A DNA stretch of 64,000 nt from Ancylomarina subtilis (GCF_004217115.1 NZ_SHKN01000001.1:248001-312000), one strand, 5' to 3'. Shown: positions 9,675 through 18,107, numbered from the stretch's first letter. The notes: generated by a model from the letters alone, not told the origin. Translations and numbers: made by a program.

Positions 9675-12119
9675 ATGAAAAGAATTTTATTTGCAGCCAT
9701 TTTGATGCTGTGTAGTTTTATGAATTATGCAGAAGAATCACCTAAAAATATCAGTAGTAAGCTTGGTGTCGTTTCAGGCACAATTATCGATAAAGCGACA
9801 AGAGTGGCACTGCCATATGTTAATATTGTAATCAGAGATGCAAACAATAATATATTAACCGGCGGGATTACCGACGACAAGGGGAAGTTTAATATAAACA
9901 AAATTGCAAAGGGGAAGCATGTTGTTGAAATTCAATATATGGGATATAAGCCTTTTGTTAGAAAACTTGAGTTTACCGCCAAAAATTCGACCTATAAATT
10001 GGGAACGGTTCGCCTCGAAGAAGATACTGAATTACTCAATGAGGTGGTTGTGAGAGCTGAGTTGTCTACGGTGACACAGAAAGTCGACCGAAAAGTTGTG
10101 AATGTAGGTAAAGACCTGACTGCGGCAGGAGCCACAGCATCGGAGGTTTTGAACAATGTGCAGTCGGTAAGTGTCGATAGCCAGACAGGAACCGTTAGTT
10201 TGAGAGGAAACGAGAATGTTCGAATCTTGGTTGATGGCAAACCAACGAATATCAGTGCCGCTCAATTGTTGCAACAAATCCCATCCACATCGATTAAAAG
10301 TGTGGAGTTGATAACCAATCCTTCTGCCAAATACAATCCTGAAGGTATGAGTGGGATTATTAATATCGTGCTAAACAAAAATGCCAATATTGGTTTTAAT
10401 GGGAATGTAAACATGGGCGTGACGCGAGGCGAAAATACTCGAGTGAATGGTTCTTTGGACATGAATTACAAAACGGGTAAGGTGAACTTTTTCATGAATC
10501 TTGGTGCAAACACCGGAAAGAGAAATAATTATGGTGAAGTGTTAAGACCAGGTTTTAATACACAGAAGTTTGAATTTGAAGGCGATAATACGTCCAAGCT
10601 GTTGAAAGTAGGTGCCGATATCTATCTGAATAAAAAGAATACCCTTTCGTTTTATACCACTCAGAATTTTCGCGATGGTGTATTTGATGGGACAACAAAG
10701 ATTCTTAGAGGAACAGATTTGGATTATCATAGTTTGATGAAATCTGAAACAGATAACTCTACCGGAACTTATAATTTTGATTATAAAATCGATTTTGGAA
10801 AAGAAGGACATAATCTGGAGTTTGAAGCGACTTACAGTAAGAGTGATTCTCCTGAAGATGCAACTTATACTGAATTGCTTAATCCAATTGATTTGACTTC
10901 GAACTATATGGATGATGTAAGCAATGATTACACCAATACGCTTCTAAATCTGGATTACACAAATCCATTGTCAGAAAATACAAAGTTAGAACTAGGATTG
11001 GAGTTGAGATTAAATGATACAGAGAATTCAAGAGTAACTAATCAACATGATTTTGTATATGATGATGAGGGAAAAAGAATCCCGGATAATGGCTGGTATC
11101 AGACTGCTCAGAAGCCCAATTCTGCATTTACATACGACAGAAGTATTTATTCTGGATATGTGAATTTAAATCACAAAATAGATAAGATATCCATGCAATT
11201 GGGTGCTCGTTTTGAGCAGTACGAGGTAGACGGATCCTTTGTTAAAGGTGATGAAAGAGCTAAGTATACTGATAGTCGTTTTACCGTGTATCCTTCTGTA
11301 TTTATTACTTTTAATCAGAGCGAGAAAAATCAGTTTCAATTGAGTTACAGTAGAAGAGTAGACAGACCATCTATCGGACAAGTTAATCCAATTAGAGAGT
11401 GGAGTACCCCTCTGGTTAGTTCCTTTGGAAATCCAAATTTAACACCTCAGTTTACCAATTCGTTTGAGTTTAATTATACCAAAGGACTAAAGAAAGGGTC
11501 TGCCACAATTGGAGCATTCTACCGTAGAGTAAATGGTAATATTTCGCGAGTATTAAACAAGGATCCGTTGGATGTTGAAAAGGTGGAAATGTCGTATTAC
11601 AATACTGATAGCAACGATCGCTATGGGGTTGAGTTGTCGGCCAATTACCGATTCGTTAAGTGGTGGTCGATGAATGCCAGCTCCGATTTATATATCCAGA
11701 AAGAGACTGGTGTGTCGAACGGTGAGAATCTGGAAGTCACAAACAATTCTTTTAATGTTCGAGTATCGAATAGTTTTACGGCAACTAAAAAATTGAGATT
11801 CCAATTGTTTGCTATGTATCGTGGTGGTGGAAAAGATCTTCAGTCAAAAGTGGACCCCATGTGGATGATCAACACGGGTGCTAGTTATAGAGTTCTAAAA
11901 GGTAAAGGAACCTTAACCTTTAGAGTGAACGATATTTTTGAAGGCATGAAGTTTAAATTTGATTCAAAAGTGCCATATACGCAAAATGGTGAATTCCACT
12001 GGGAAAGCCGAACAGCTTACCTGGGTTTCTCATACCGATTTGGTTCTGGAAAGAATCATGCCAAAAGAAGAAAGCATAGAGATAGCCGCGAAACCCAAGG
12101 TGGTGGTGGATTTATGTAG
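9675..12119 (+). CDS. TonB-dependent receptor, outer membrane beta-barrel family (OMP_b-brl_3)
   Basis: An 814-residue outer membrane protein. The signal peptide (1-19) ends near MNYAEE. A CarboxypepD_reg-like beta-sandwich (about 30-115) starts SGTIIDKATRVALPYVNI. The plug domain (about 125-230) includes GNENVRILVDGKP and ITNPSAKYNPEGMSGIINI. The rest is a 22-strand-type barrel, with alternating aromatic motifs up to AYLGFSYRFGSG. Such receptors import unknown ligands with TonB energy; no SusD partner lies beside it, so this is not a polysaccharide-utilisation pair. An unusual tail of about 20 residues follows the last strand, rich in His, Arg and Lys and ending GGGGFM. The ligand cannot be named. 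Confidence 0.93.
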   Translation: MKRILFAAILMLCSFMNYAEESPKNISSKLGVVSGTIIDKATRVALPYVNIVIRDANNNILTGGITDDKGKFNINKIAKGKHVVEIQYMGYKPFVRKLEFTAKNSTYKLGTVRLEEDTELLNEVVVRAELSTVTQKVDRKVVNVGKDLTAAGATASEVLNNVQSVSVDSQTGTVSLRGNENVRILVDGKPTNISAAQLLQQIPSTSIKSVELITNPSAKYNPEGMSGIINIVLNKNANIGFNGNVNMGVTRGENTRVNGSLDMNYKTGKVNFFMNLGANTGKRNNYGEVLRPGFNTQKFEFEGDNTSKLLKVGADIYLNKKNTLSFYTTQNFRDGVFDGTTKILRGTDLDYHSLMKSETDNSTGTYNFDYKIDFGKEGHNLEFEATYSKSDSPEDATYTELLNPIDLTSNYMDDVSNDYTNTLLNLDYTNPLSENTKLELGLELRLNDTENSRVTNQHDFVYDDEGKRIPDNGWYQTAQKPNSAFTYDRSIYSGYVNLNHKIDKISMQLGARFEQYEVDGSFVKGDERAKYTDSRFTVYPSVFITFNQSEKNQFQLSYSRRVDRPSIGQVNPIREWSTPLVSSFGNPNLTPQFTNSFEFNYTKGLKKGSATIGAFYRRVNGNISRVLNKDPLDVEKVEMSYYNTDSNDRYGVELSANYRFVKWWSMNASSDLYIQKETGVSNGENLEVTNNSFNVRVSNSFTATKKLRFQLFAMYRGGGKDLQSKVDPMWMINTGASYRVLKGKGTLTFRVNDIFEGMKFKFDSKVPYTQNGEFHWESRTAYLGFSYRFGSGKNHAKRRKHRDSRETQGGGGFM

Positions 12120-12120
12120 T

Positions 12121-12171
12121 ATCCCGACATGCTCGATGAGCTTGTGGGGGCACTGAGCTTGTTGAAGCACT
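12121..12171. repeat. REP-like intergenic repeat, copy 1
   Basis: About 50 bp beginning CCCGACATGCTCGATGAG and ending GAGCTTGTTGAAGC. It aligns with the second copy at 12240-12291. The palindromic arms are partly degenerate here (GCTC with GAGC). Confidence 0.75.
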
Positions 12172-12184
12172 AAATTATAGCACA

Positions 12185-12220
12185 AGCCTCGCATCGGTAA
12201 AATGATGTGAGGCTTTTTTT
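12185..12220 (+). terminator. Rho-independent terminator of the TonB receptor gene
   Basis: The stem AGCCTCGCATC pairs with GATGTGAGGCT (one G-U wobble) around an 8-nt loop and is followed by seven T. It is sandwiched between the two REP-like copies. Confidence 0.92.
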
Positions 12221-12239
12221 GTTATATGGTAGTCACATC

Positions 12240-12291
12240 ATCTCGGCAGGCTCGATGACCTTTGTGGGACACTGAGCCTGTCGAAGTGTTG
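12240..12291. repeat. REP-like intergenic repeat, copy 2
   Basis: It contains inverted arms CAGGCTC (12247-12253) and GAGCCTG (12274-12280) plus the string CTGTCGAAG. This matches the widespread intergenic motif family with TTCGACAGGCTCAG. It lies 119 bp after copy 1, in the same orientation. Confidence 0.8.
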
Positions 12292-12299
12292 AGGCAATT

Positions 12300-12932
12300 C
12301 TACTCGATAGGATTCAGAACGATCCGCACAATTTCCGATTGTTTTCCCACTTTCTTTCCTTCGAAGATATAGTAGGCGTAGTACTCTCTGATTTCGACTT
12401 CCTTTGGGGTTTTACGTGGTCGGGTGTCGGTGAATTTTGAGTCTTTTACAAGGGTTTCAAAATCGTATTCGCCACCATTAATTCGGGCATACAATAAAAT
12501 GCCATGCATGGGTTTTTTTGTGTATGTAACCTGTGCTAACCCACCAACCTCACGGCCTTTTAAATCAGGCTTTTTCCCGTTGGTTGTTTCTGTTTTTTCT
12601 TCATTGTACAGCTCCAACTCCTGTCTGATCTCTGGTGTGATCAATGGGTTATTGTCTGACATGCGTTTGTATGCGCGTAATTGTGTAACAACAGCAGGAT
12701 GTTTTTCGTGAAAGACCACGTTTGAATCATGAGCGATCTTTTTATCTCCATTCTTTTTATCCATACGCTGCTTATCCTCGTTTAAGGACTGAATGAGGGA
12801 TTCGGTTTCTTCCCTGGGGAGAATACCTGTTTCGACATACTGAGGTGCTTTTAAAAGGAAATTGTCTCGTTTTCTACTGAAATCGACTTCCTTGGTTTCC
12901 GGAAACTCTTTTTTAGAAATAACAGTAGGCAT
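12300..12932 (-). CDS. Conserved-looking hypothetical protein, possible fibronectin-like C-terminus
   Basis: A 210-residue cytosolic-looking protein without signal peptide or helix-rich membrane segments. The N-terminal half is highly charged. The C-terminal segment (about 130-210) alternates short strands and ends EYYAYYIFEGKKVGKQSE followed by IVRIVL, a pattern seen at the last strands of fibronectin-III-like folds. No domain family is recognised with confidence. It is convergent with the TonB-receptor gene and has no operon partner. Its upstream side faces the gene-free structured region at 12.9-13.9 kb. Function unknown. Confidence 0.75.
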   Translation of the reverse strand: MPTVISKKEFPETKEVDFSRKRDNFLLKAPQYVETGILPREETESLIQSLNEDKQRMDKKNGDKKIAHDSNVVFHEKHPAVVTQLRAYKRMSDNNPLITPEIRQELELYNEEKTETTNGKKPDLKGREVGGLAQVTYTKKPMHGILLYARINGGEYDFETLVKDSKFTDTRPRKTPKEVEIREYYAYYIFEGKKVGKQSEIVRIVLNPIE

Positions 12933-13396
12933 AATGTAAAGTTTAAATGGTTAATAGAATGTTTGTACTGTATATTAAATCTAAGAAGGAATTTTTTTTA
13001 GATGGCAAAAAAAATGAACTTTTTTTTCCTGAAATTCTTAACTTCCTGAATTTACTGGTGTTCTATAGTTTACTCCTACTGCTCTGCTAACCTGCATGTT
13101 GGTCATTTTTAAGTTCAATTTTTACTTGATTTTTTTTAGAAATCGTTCTGTTAAATTTGGAATAAGCTAATTTGAGCGTTTTTTTTTATTTTGCTGAAAA
13201 TACTGGTACTTTTTTTGTTTGATTATAAACACCTTACTTGTTTGTGTGATGTGTTGGTCAAAAAATGACGTTTTGTCCAGTAGAATTGTATTGTTAAGTA
13301 TTTTATTTGAACAGATCTTTGTGTAAAGTTTGATTTTATTGGGCTTTGAATTGAAAAGCAGTGACTGTTCAAAAAATAGCATGGTAAGCGTTTTTA

Positions 13397-13581
13397 GGCA
13401 AAATTCAATTTGCTGGAAAGTTTTGCCAGGCTACTTGAACGTTTTACCAAGCTCAGATTTTCTCTCAAGTGACTCTTTTGAAAACAATCTGATTACTCTG
13501 GTGGACTAAATGGGCCCATTTTTGCCCTGTTTTTCTCTGGTAAAATTTTCAAGGAGCTCCTTGAAAGTTTTGCGGAGAGAA
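13397..13581. repeat. Inverted-repeat cluster built from a CTTGAAnnTTTTnCC-like motif
   Basis: Four related 15-mers occur: 13413-13427, 13434-13448 and 13560-13574 on plus, and 13539-13553 inverted. The last two form a dyad centred at 13556/13557 with a perfect 20-bp core (TTTCAAGGAG/CTCCTTGAAA). Arms extend with few mismatches to 13533 and 13581 (TTCTCT/AGAGAA). A second hairpin pairs GGCAAAA at 13397-13403 with TTTTGCC at 13421-13427. Confidence 0.8.
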
Positions 13582-13772
13582 TTAAAACTCTTTAGACGGG
13601 CAAATTGAACTGAAAAATGCCTCGTTTTTATCTTAAGATCCTCTTTGGCGATAAATTATAGGCTATGTATTATGAAGAGTGATTCTATTTTACATTTGTT
13701 TATGGTTTTACATACGCCATGAATACTGTTTAATGTAATTTATATCTATTTTTAGTACTCTTAAATAAGAGA

Positions 13773-13807
13773 TGTTGTTATCCCTCCAATAGGGTAGGAT
13801 AACAACA
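13773..13807. terminator. Hairpin, terminator-like, with no gene directly upstream
   Basis: A perfect 11-bp stem (TGTTGTTATCC/GGATAACAACA) has a 13-nt loop and is followed by CCTTTTT. It is shaped like a terminator on the plus strand, yet no plus-strand gene lies between 12120 and here. It could end an unannotated transcript or be recombination-related structure. Confidence 0.5.
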
Positions 13808-13832
13808 CCTTTTTAAAAGATATATAAAAGAA

Positions 13833-13854
13833 ATAACATCAATATTGATGTTAT
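13833..13854. repeat. Perfect 22-bp palindrome before the cassette array
   Basis: ATAACATCAAT is followed directly by its reverse complement. It ends 6 nt before the GTT junction at 13861, the same 6-nt spacing seen between stem and GTT in the three full attC-like sites. It lacks the AAC half at the expected distance, so it may be a degenerate site or an attI-like element. Confidence 0.6.
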
Positions 13855-13860
13855 ACAATT

Positions 13861-13870
13861 GTTGTATTGC
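13861..13870 (+). other. Cassette junction J0, start of first integron-like cassette
   Basis: GTTGTATTGC at this position is the exact reverse complement of GCAATACAAC at 14577-14586, the R''-like half of the next site. Identity extends to 13 bp (ATTGTTGTATTGC). This defines the left edge of cassette 1. Confidence 0.6.
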
Positions 13871-13944
13871 ATTAAAAAACCTATACTACTGTTGATTCAG
13901 CTAGTTGAAAAAAATAAGACATAATAATCATAGAGATTGCTAAC

Positions 13945-14562
13945 ATGAGCCTTGAAAACAAAGTTTATAAATTGAATTGGAATTTTAATCATTCAGGTGA
14001 CTCTGAAAAAGATGCTTTTCATCTACCATTCAAGAACAATATTGAATTCTCTGCTGATATGATAAGTGTAAGTGAGTTTGAATTGCCTCAAAGACTTTAT
14101 TTTCAAGCAAATTTCAAAATCATAGAATATATTGATTACCCATTGACAGACCTTCATATTCAAATAATTAGTAAAAGAATGCTTGATATTTTTAATAAAC
14201 TAAAGAATGTTAAGCATAGACAAGTTCCGATAACTATGATTGATGATACTTTTTTCGGTGAATTATTTGACAGGAAAGGTGAATTGAATCCTAATGTTCC
14301 AATAAATAACGACTTTGTTGCAATTCAGCTAATGGAGTATACTGATGTTTTTGACTATGATAAATCAGAGTATGAAGAAGACTTTATACTTCCAGTTGGA
14401 CATATTTACAAATTGATACTTAAAATGCCAAAAGACGGATTTCCTTCAGTTTTTAAATTGCAAGAATGTTCAAGTCAAGTTTTTGTTTCAGAACAGATGT
14501 ATGGCAGAATGAAAAAAGAGAATATTAAAGGCATTGAATTTGAGGAAATTGAAGTATCATAG
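13945..14562 (+). CDS. Imm11/DUF1629-like immunity-type protein (cassette 1)
   Basis: A soluble 205-residue protein. The C-terminal part, PSVFKLQECSSQVFVSE followed by MKKENIKGIEFEEIEV, fits the Imm11 (DUF1629) pattern in which a family member ends with IFVSE...GLTGVEFEPLE. Imm11 proteins are predicted to neutralise polymorphic toxins; the cognate toxin is not in the window. The gene fills a cassette tightly: start codon 84 bp after the GTT junction, stop codon 15 bp before the next R''-like half. It is AT-richer than the flanking core genes. Family assignment is by eye on the C-terminus; the N-terminal half is not recognised. Confidence 0.65.
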   Translation: MSLENKVYKLNWNFNHSGDSEKDAFHLPFKNNIEFSADMISVSEFELPQRLYFQANFKIIEYIDYPLTDLHIQIISKRMLDIFNKLKNVKHRQVPITMIDDTFFGELFDRKGELNPNVPINNDFVAIQLMEYTDVFDYDKSEYEEDFILPVGHIYKLILKMPKDGFPSVFKLQECSSQVFVSEQMYGRMKKENIKGIEFEEIEVS

Positions 14563-14576
14563 TAAATATGAATAAC

Positions 14577-14711
14577 GCAATACAACAATGTATATAGCAA
14601 ATAGGCGAGATAGTAGTAAATTCAACGGTTGTAGCCCGCTCCAACGTCATATCGGTTTGATAGGTTTGAAGTCCGCAATCGCCTACTTGCCATATACTAA
14701 ACGTTACCGGT
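14577..14711 (+). other. attC-like recombination site A
   Basis: Left half: GCAATACAAC, 4 nt (AATG), then a 17-nt arm at 14591-14607. Right half: complementary arm at 14680-14696 (15 of 17 pairs), CTAAAC, then GTTACCGGT at 14703-14711. AAC to GTT spans about 122 bp, within the attC size range. The 2-nt asymmetry between arms recurs in sites B and C. The inner part shares ATAGGYTTGAAGYCCGCAAT with site B. The core is not a strict GTTRRRY. Confidence 0.7.
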
Positions 14712-14766
14712 CATGCAAGGAAACAATCACATCATCTGAAGAGCATTCAGAAAAAAAATAAATCCA

Positions 14767-17700
14767 ATGAGTAAAGTATTAGATATAGAAAGTGTTAAGG
14801 ACACAACGTTATATAAGGAATTAATTAGTCGTAGTAACGATGATACAAAAGCATTTGTAACAAATATCCTAACCCTTTGTGATGAAGCATCAGATAGAGC
14901 AACTATGATTCCTAAATTTTTTTCTGAGTATACTTTACATGACAAAACACATTTTCTAAGAGTGGCAGAACTGATGTCTTATATCCTTGGAGAAACGTTG
15001 AAAAGTTTAAATGATATTGAGATTGGATTACTAATTCTAGCAGCTTTTAATCATGATCAAGGTATGTTTATTAATGACGATGAGTATAAGTCGTTGGAAG
15101 AAAATGATGCTTATTTAATTTTTAGAGACAATTGGTATATAGATCATGCAAATTATGGTGAAATAAAAAGACAAATTGAATCATCATTTATATCAACTAA
15201 AGAAAAAGATAGGTTACTCAAGATTAAGTCTGAATTAGATACAGCAATGTTGACTGACTATTTACGAGAAAGTCATGGGCAACGTTCACATGACTATATT
15301 CTTGAAAAATATACAGATGACAAAATGTTGATTGTTAGCGGAACTAACATCTCTGATTATCTAGCAAAAATCTGTTTGTCTCATGTTAAGTCTATTAACT
15401 GGATTAATAGCAAGAATGGATTTAATCACGATGAAAATATTGGCACTTATCAAGTAAATACTGTTTTTCTTTCAATTATTCTAAGATTAGCGGATATTTT
15501 AGATTTTGATTCTGACAGGACTCCAGAAGTATTATACAAATCAATTCACTTTACAAGCCCTGTAAGTATTTCCGAATGGCAAAAACATAGGGATGTAAAA
15601 GGATGGGAGATTTCAAAGGATTTAATACGTTTCACAATGTATTTTGAACATCCTGTTTATGAGAAAACAGCGAATTCATTTTTAGATTGGATTGATAGTG
15701 AGCTTAATAATTCACATAATCTGATTAGAAGGTTTCCACAAAAAGTAAGTAAATATAAAATTGAGGTTGCAGAAAAGGTAGATAGAGAAAGACTTGGACC
15801 TAAAAACAATTCTTATTTATACCATGATTTAGAATTTAGTTTATCAAGGGATGAAATTGTAAAACTATTGATGACCGATAAGCTATACCAAAATACTTCC
15901 TTATTCATAAGAGAACTCCTTCAAAATTCTCTAGATGCATTGAGATTAAGAAAATCAATTCATAAAGCAGATGGGTTTGAATGGAATGCGGGAAGAATAT
16001 TTTTCAAACATTTTATTGATGATAATGGTCAACAAGTGATTGAATGTATAGACAATGGAATCGGCATGGATGAAGATATTGTTTCGAAATTTTTTGGCAA
16101 AGTCGGAAGGAGTTTTTATCGTTCTCCTGAATTTGAAAGACAAAGAGCTTTTTTAAAAGAAAAAGGGGTGGATTTTGAGCCTTGTTCTCAATTTGGAATT
16201 GGATTTATGTCATGCTTCATGGTTGGCGATAGAATACAGTTACTGACTAGAAAAGATTACGGACAGGGAAAAGAAAATGGAAAACCACTAATTGTTGAAA
16301 TCAATGGTCTAGGCGGTTTAATTCTTATAAAAGAGGGTGAAAGCACACAACCAATCGGAACAACGGTAAGGATTTTTAGTAGGAACAAGCCATTGTTTTT
16401 TGATGATTGGTCTGATAATATTAGGCTGTTATTGACTTTAAAAGGTTATGCTTTAGGAACGGAATTTCCTATAGAAGCAAGCTGCGAAATCGATGAAATA
16501 AAAGGGGAGCTGAATATTCCAGCAACTATTGATAGAAAAAGAACATTTTTAGAAAAAATAGATATTAAAAATAAAAAGACTCTTGAAGTTGATTTGTCTT
16601 CAATAGATAAAAATCTTCGTGGATTTTTAAGACAAACATTTTTAGTTGATGAAAATGGTCTTCCTTGCACAGAAAATTTAGAAGCAAGATGGGAACCTCA
16701 AGTTGATAATGTTACTTGGAAAGACAAGGAAAAAAGTGAAATGACTCTATTAGTAAAATCCACAAATCAAAATATCAAATATAATTATCATCTTGGGCTG
16801 GAAGAAGGTCATAGTGTTTGTTTAGATGGAATATTAGTTTGTGGTTATCCTGGTAGATCCGGGTATTCCAAATATGAAATGATGATGTTAGGTCATAGAG
16901 CGTCACAAGTTAGTTCAGAACACCCTTTTACAATTGATGTAAGAGGGAAGATTAAGCCTGAATTAAGTCCTGCAAGAACTCCATTAGATAAAGGAAGTAT
17001 TTTCAATCGACCTGTGGGGTGGAAAAATTTACAGAATTTACTCAGTAGAGGTAGTGCCATTATATGGGAGGAAATATTGAGCTATACAGATGAAGGGCTT
17101 ACTCCTGATACTTTTTGGAAATTGTTACTTATTTATAATGGACATCCTATTTACATAAATTCAAATATTCTCTATGATAAATTAAAATTACCAAGTGCTA
17201 ATAGTTGGATTAAATTATCACAAATCGTCAATTTCACATTTGACAATAAAATTATTTCTGCAAAGGATAATCAAGGAAGTGTTCATTCAATATGCTTTTC
17301 TGATGAAATTGTCAAAATTGGGAAAACTCATATCAATGGAATTGATTTCAATTATTGGTTAACCAACCTTTTAATTTCAATATCAAAACTTAAATTTAGA
17401 AATGATAAAGTAGAACTTGTAATTAGGGATAACTTTCTAACTCAAGAGATACCTGCTAATAACATTATTTCGAGAGAAATGTCAGGTATAAGGTTTATCC
17501 CTTTTGAAGGATTTACAACTAATTATATTACTACCACCAAATATAAAAATATTGCAAACTGGGAACATCCGTTAGTTAAATTTGTGATTAATAGTCAATA
17601 TGTTGAACGAAAAGATGAATTGCAAGAGTTCGCAAATGCTTTAATTTTCAACCTTTGCTATTTAATTCAAAAACTAGAGGAAGACAAAAAACCTTTTTCA

Positions 17701-17874
17701 ACATCCGTAGGTTTACGCTCGTTAAAATACACTTCAATATTATTTATGAATATTAATTGGGCTAATTATCCTGATGAATTAAAGCCACCATACAAAATTT
17801 ATGTTGACAATGACAAGACTGTTGAAATTACAGAAGATGTATTTAAGGAATGGGCAAAACAGAAATTTAAATAG
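14767..17874 (+). CDS. HD domain plus Hsp90-like (GHKL) ATPase protein, putative defence/conflict effector (cassette 2)
   Basis: A 1035-residue protein. The N-terminal HD hydrolase-type domain has LHDKTH (His58), NHDQG (His96-Asp97) and LADILDFD (Asp243/246), a complete H-HD-D metal set. It is followed from about residue 360 by a GHKL ATPase: RELLQNSLDA (Glu383, Asn387), DNGIGM (Asp429) and SQFGIGFMS (about 474-482), in the Hsp90/HtpG arrangement. The remaining 450 residues are unassigned. HD-Hsp90 fusions are found in bacterial conflict systems, so an anti-phage or stress role is likely but inferred. The gene sits between two attC-like sites whose edges match (14703 and 17898). It is AT-rich, and no partner gene shares the cassette. 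Confidence 0.85.
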   Translation: MSKVLDIESVKDTTLYKELISRSNDDTKAFVTNILTLCDEASDRATMIPKFFSEYTLHDKTHFLRVAELMSYILGETLKSLNDIEIGLLILAAFNHDQGMFINDDEYKSLEENDAYLIFRDNWYIDHANYGEIKRQIESSFISTKEKDRLLKIKSELDTAMLTDYLRESHGQRSHDYILEKYTDDKMLIVSGTNISDYLAKICLSHVKSINWINSKNGFNHDENIGTYQVNTVFLSIILRLADILDFDSDRTPEVLYKSIHFTSPVSISEWQKHRDVKGWEISKDLIRFTMYFEHPVYEKTANSFLDWIDSELNNSHNLIRRFPQKVSKYKIEVAEKVDRERLGPKNNSYLYHDLEFSLSRDEIVKLLMTDKLYQNTSLFIRELLQNSLDALRLRKSIHKADGFEWNAGRIFFKHFIDDNGQQVIECIDNGIGMDEDIVSKFFGKVGRSFYRSPEFERQRAFLKEKGVDFEPCSQFGIGFMSCFMVGDRIQLLTRKDYGQGKENGKPLIVEINGLGGLILIKEGESTQPIGTTVRIFSRNKPLFFDDWSDNIRLLLTLKGYALGTEFPIEASCEIDEIKGELNIPATIDRKRTFLEKIDIKNKKTLEVDLSSIDKNLRGFLRQTFLVDENGLPCTENLEARWEPQVDNVTWKDKEKSEMTLLVKSTNQNIKYNYHLGLEEGHSVCLDGILVCGYPGRSGYSKYEMMMLGHRASQVSSEHPFTIDVRGKIKPELSPARTPLDKGSIFNRPVGWKNLQNLLSRGSAIIWEEILSYTDEGLTPDTFWKLLLIYNGHPIYINSNILYDKLKLPSANSWIKLSQIVNFTFDNKIISAKDNQGSVHSICFSDEIVKIGKTHINGIDFNYWLTNLLISISKLKFRNDKVELVIRDNFLTQEIPANNIISREMSGIRFIPFEGFTTNYITTTKYKNIANWEHPLVKFVINSQYVERKDELQEFANALIFNLCYLIQKLEEDKKPFSTSVGLRSLKYTSILFMNINWANYPDELKPPYKIYVDNDKTVEITEDVFKEWAKQKFK

Positions 17875-17897
17875 TGCTCAAGAATATAAAAGCACGA

Positions 17898-18032
17898 ACC
17901 GGTAACAATGTGTATAATTCATAAGGGGTTCAGAGGTTTTCGAGCGGCTTCACTAGCATCAATTTTGGGTGATAACTTTATAGGCTTGAAGCCCGCAATC
18001 CCTTACGAAATCATACACTAAACGTTGCCATT
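17898..18032 (+). other. attC-like recombination site B
   Basis: Left half ACCGGTAAC (17898-17906) is the exact reverse complement of GTTACCGGT at 14703-14711, the start of the cassette it closes. AATG and an arm starting TGTATAATTCATAAGGG follow; the right arm CCCTTACGAAATCATACA pairs with it with small bulges. CTAAAC and GTTGCCATT at 18024-18032 follow. AAC to GTT is about 123 bp, almost the length of site A. Confidence 0.7.
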
Positions 18033-18107
18033 CATTGTGAAAACGCCGCGGATATAAGAATATCAAGGACAAAAAAATATGTAGAAATCTTAGTTAAAAC
18101 CTAAAAT

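Larger units (their letters stand above)
12933..13860. other. Gene-free AT-rich region with several strong palindromes
   Basis: Over 900 bp without a credible gene; the only frame above 60 codons (13167-13382 minus) is low-complexity and not protein-like. It contains the inverted-repeat block at 13397-13581, a hairpin at 13773-13807 and a perfect palindrome at 13833-13854, and ends at the first GTT junction of the cassette array. An attI-like site or leader would be expected here if the array is an integron, but no integrase frame was found. Confidence 0.7.

Noticed and set aside
9675-12119. SusC/SusD polysaccharide utilisation locus
   Set aside because: The receptor belongs to the OMP_b-brl_3 type, and no SusD-like lipoprotein or glycoside hydrolase is adjacent.
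13167-13382. 71-codon minus-strand frame in the gene-free region
   Set aside because: Lys/Asn/Gln/Phe-rich low-complexity translation expected from AT-rich DNA; no family or neighbour supports it.
12933-13860. Possible integrase gene or its remnant in front of the cassette array
   Set aside because: No frame shows tyrosine-recombinase motifs (R...HxxR...Y) on either strand by eye, and no long frame exists. Array therefore described as lacking an integrase.
14577-14711. Site A as a tRNA or structured RNA gene
   Set aside because: No acceptor-stem or T-loop consensus; the structure is an imperfect long hairpin with asymmetric bulges shared with two other intergenic sites.
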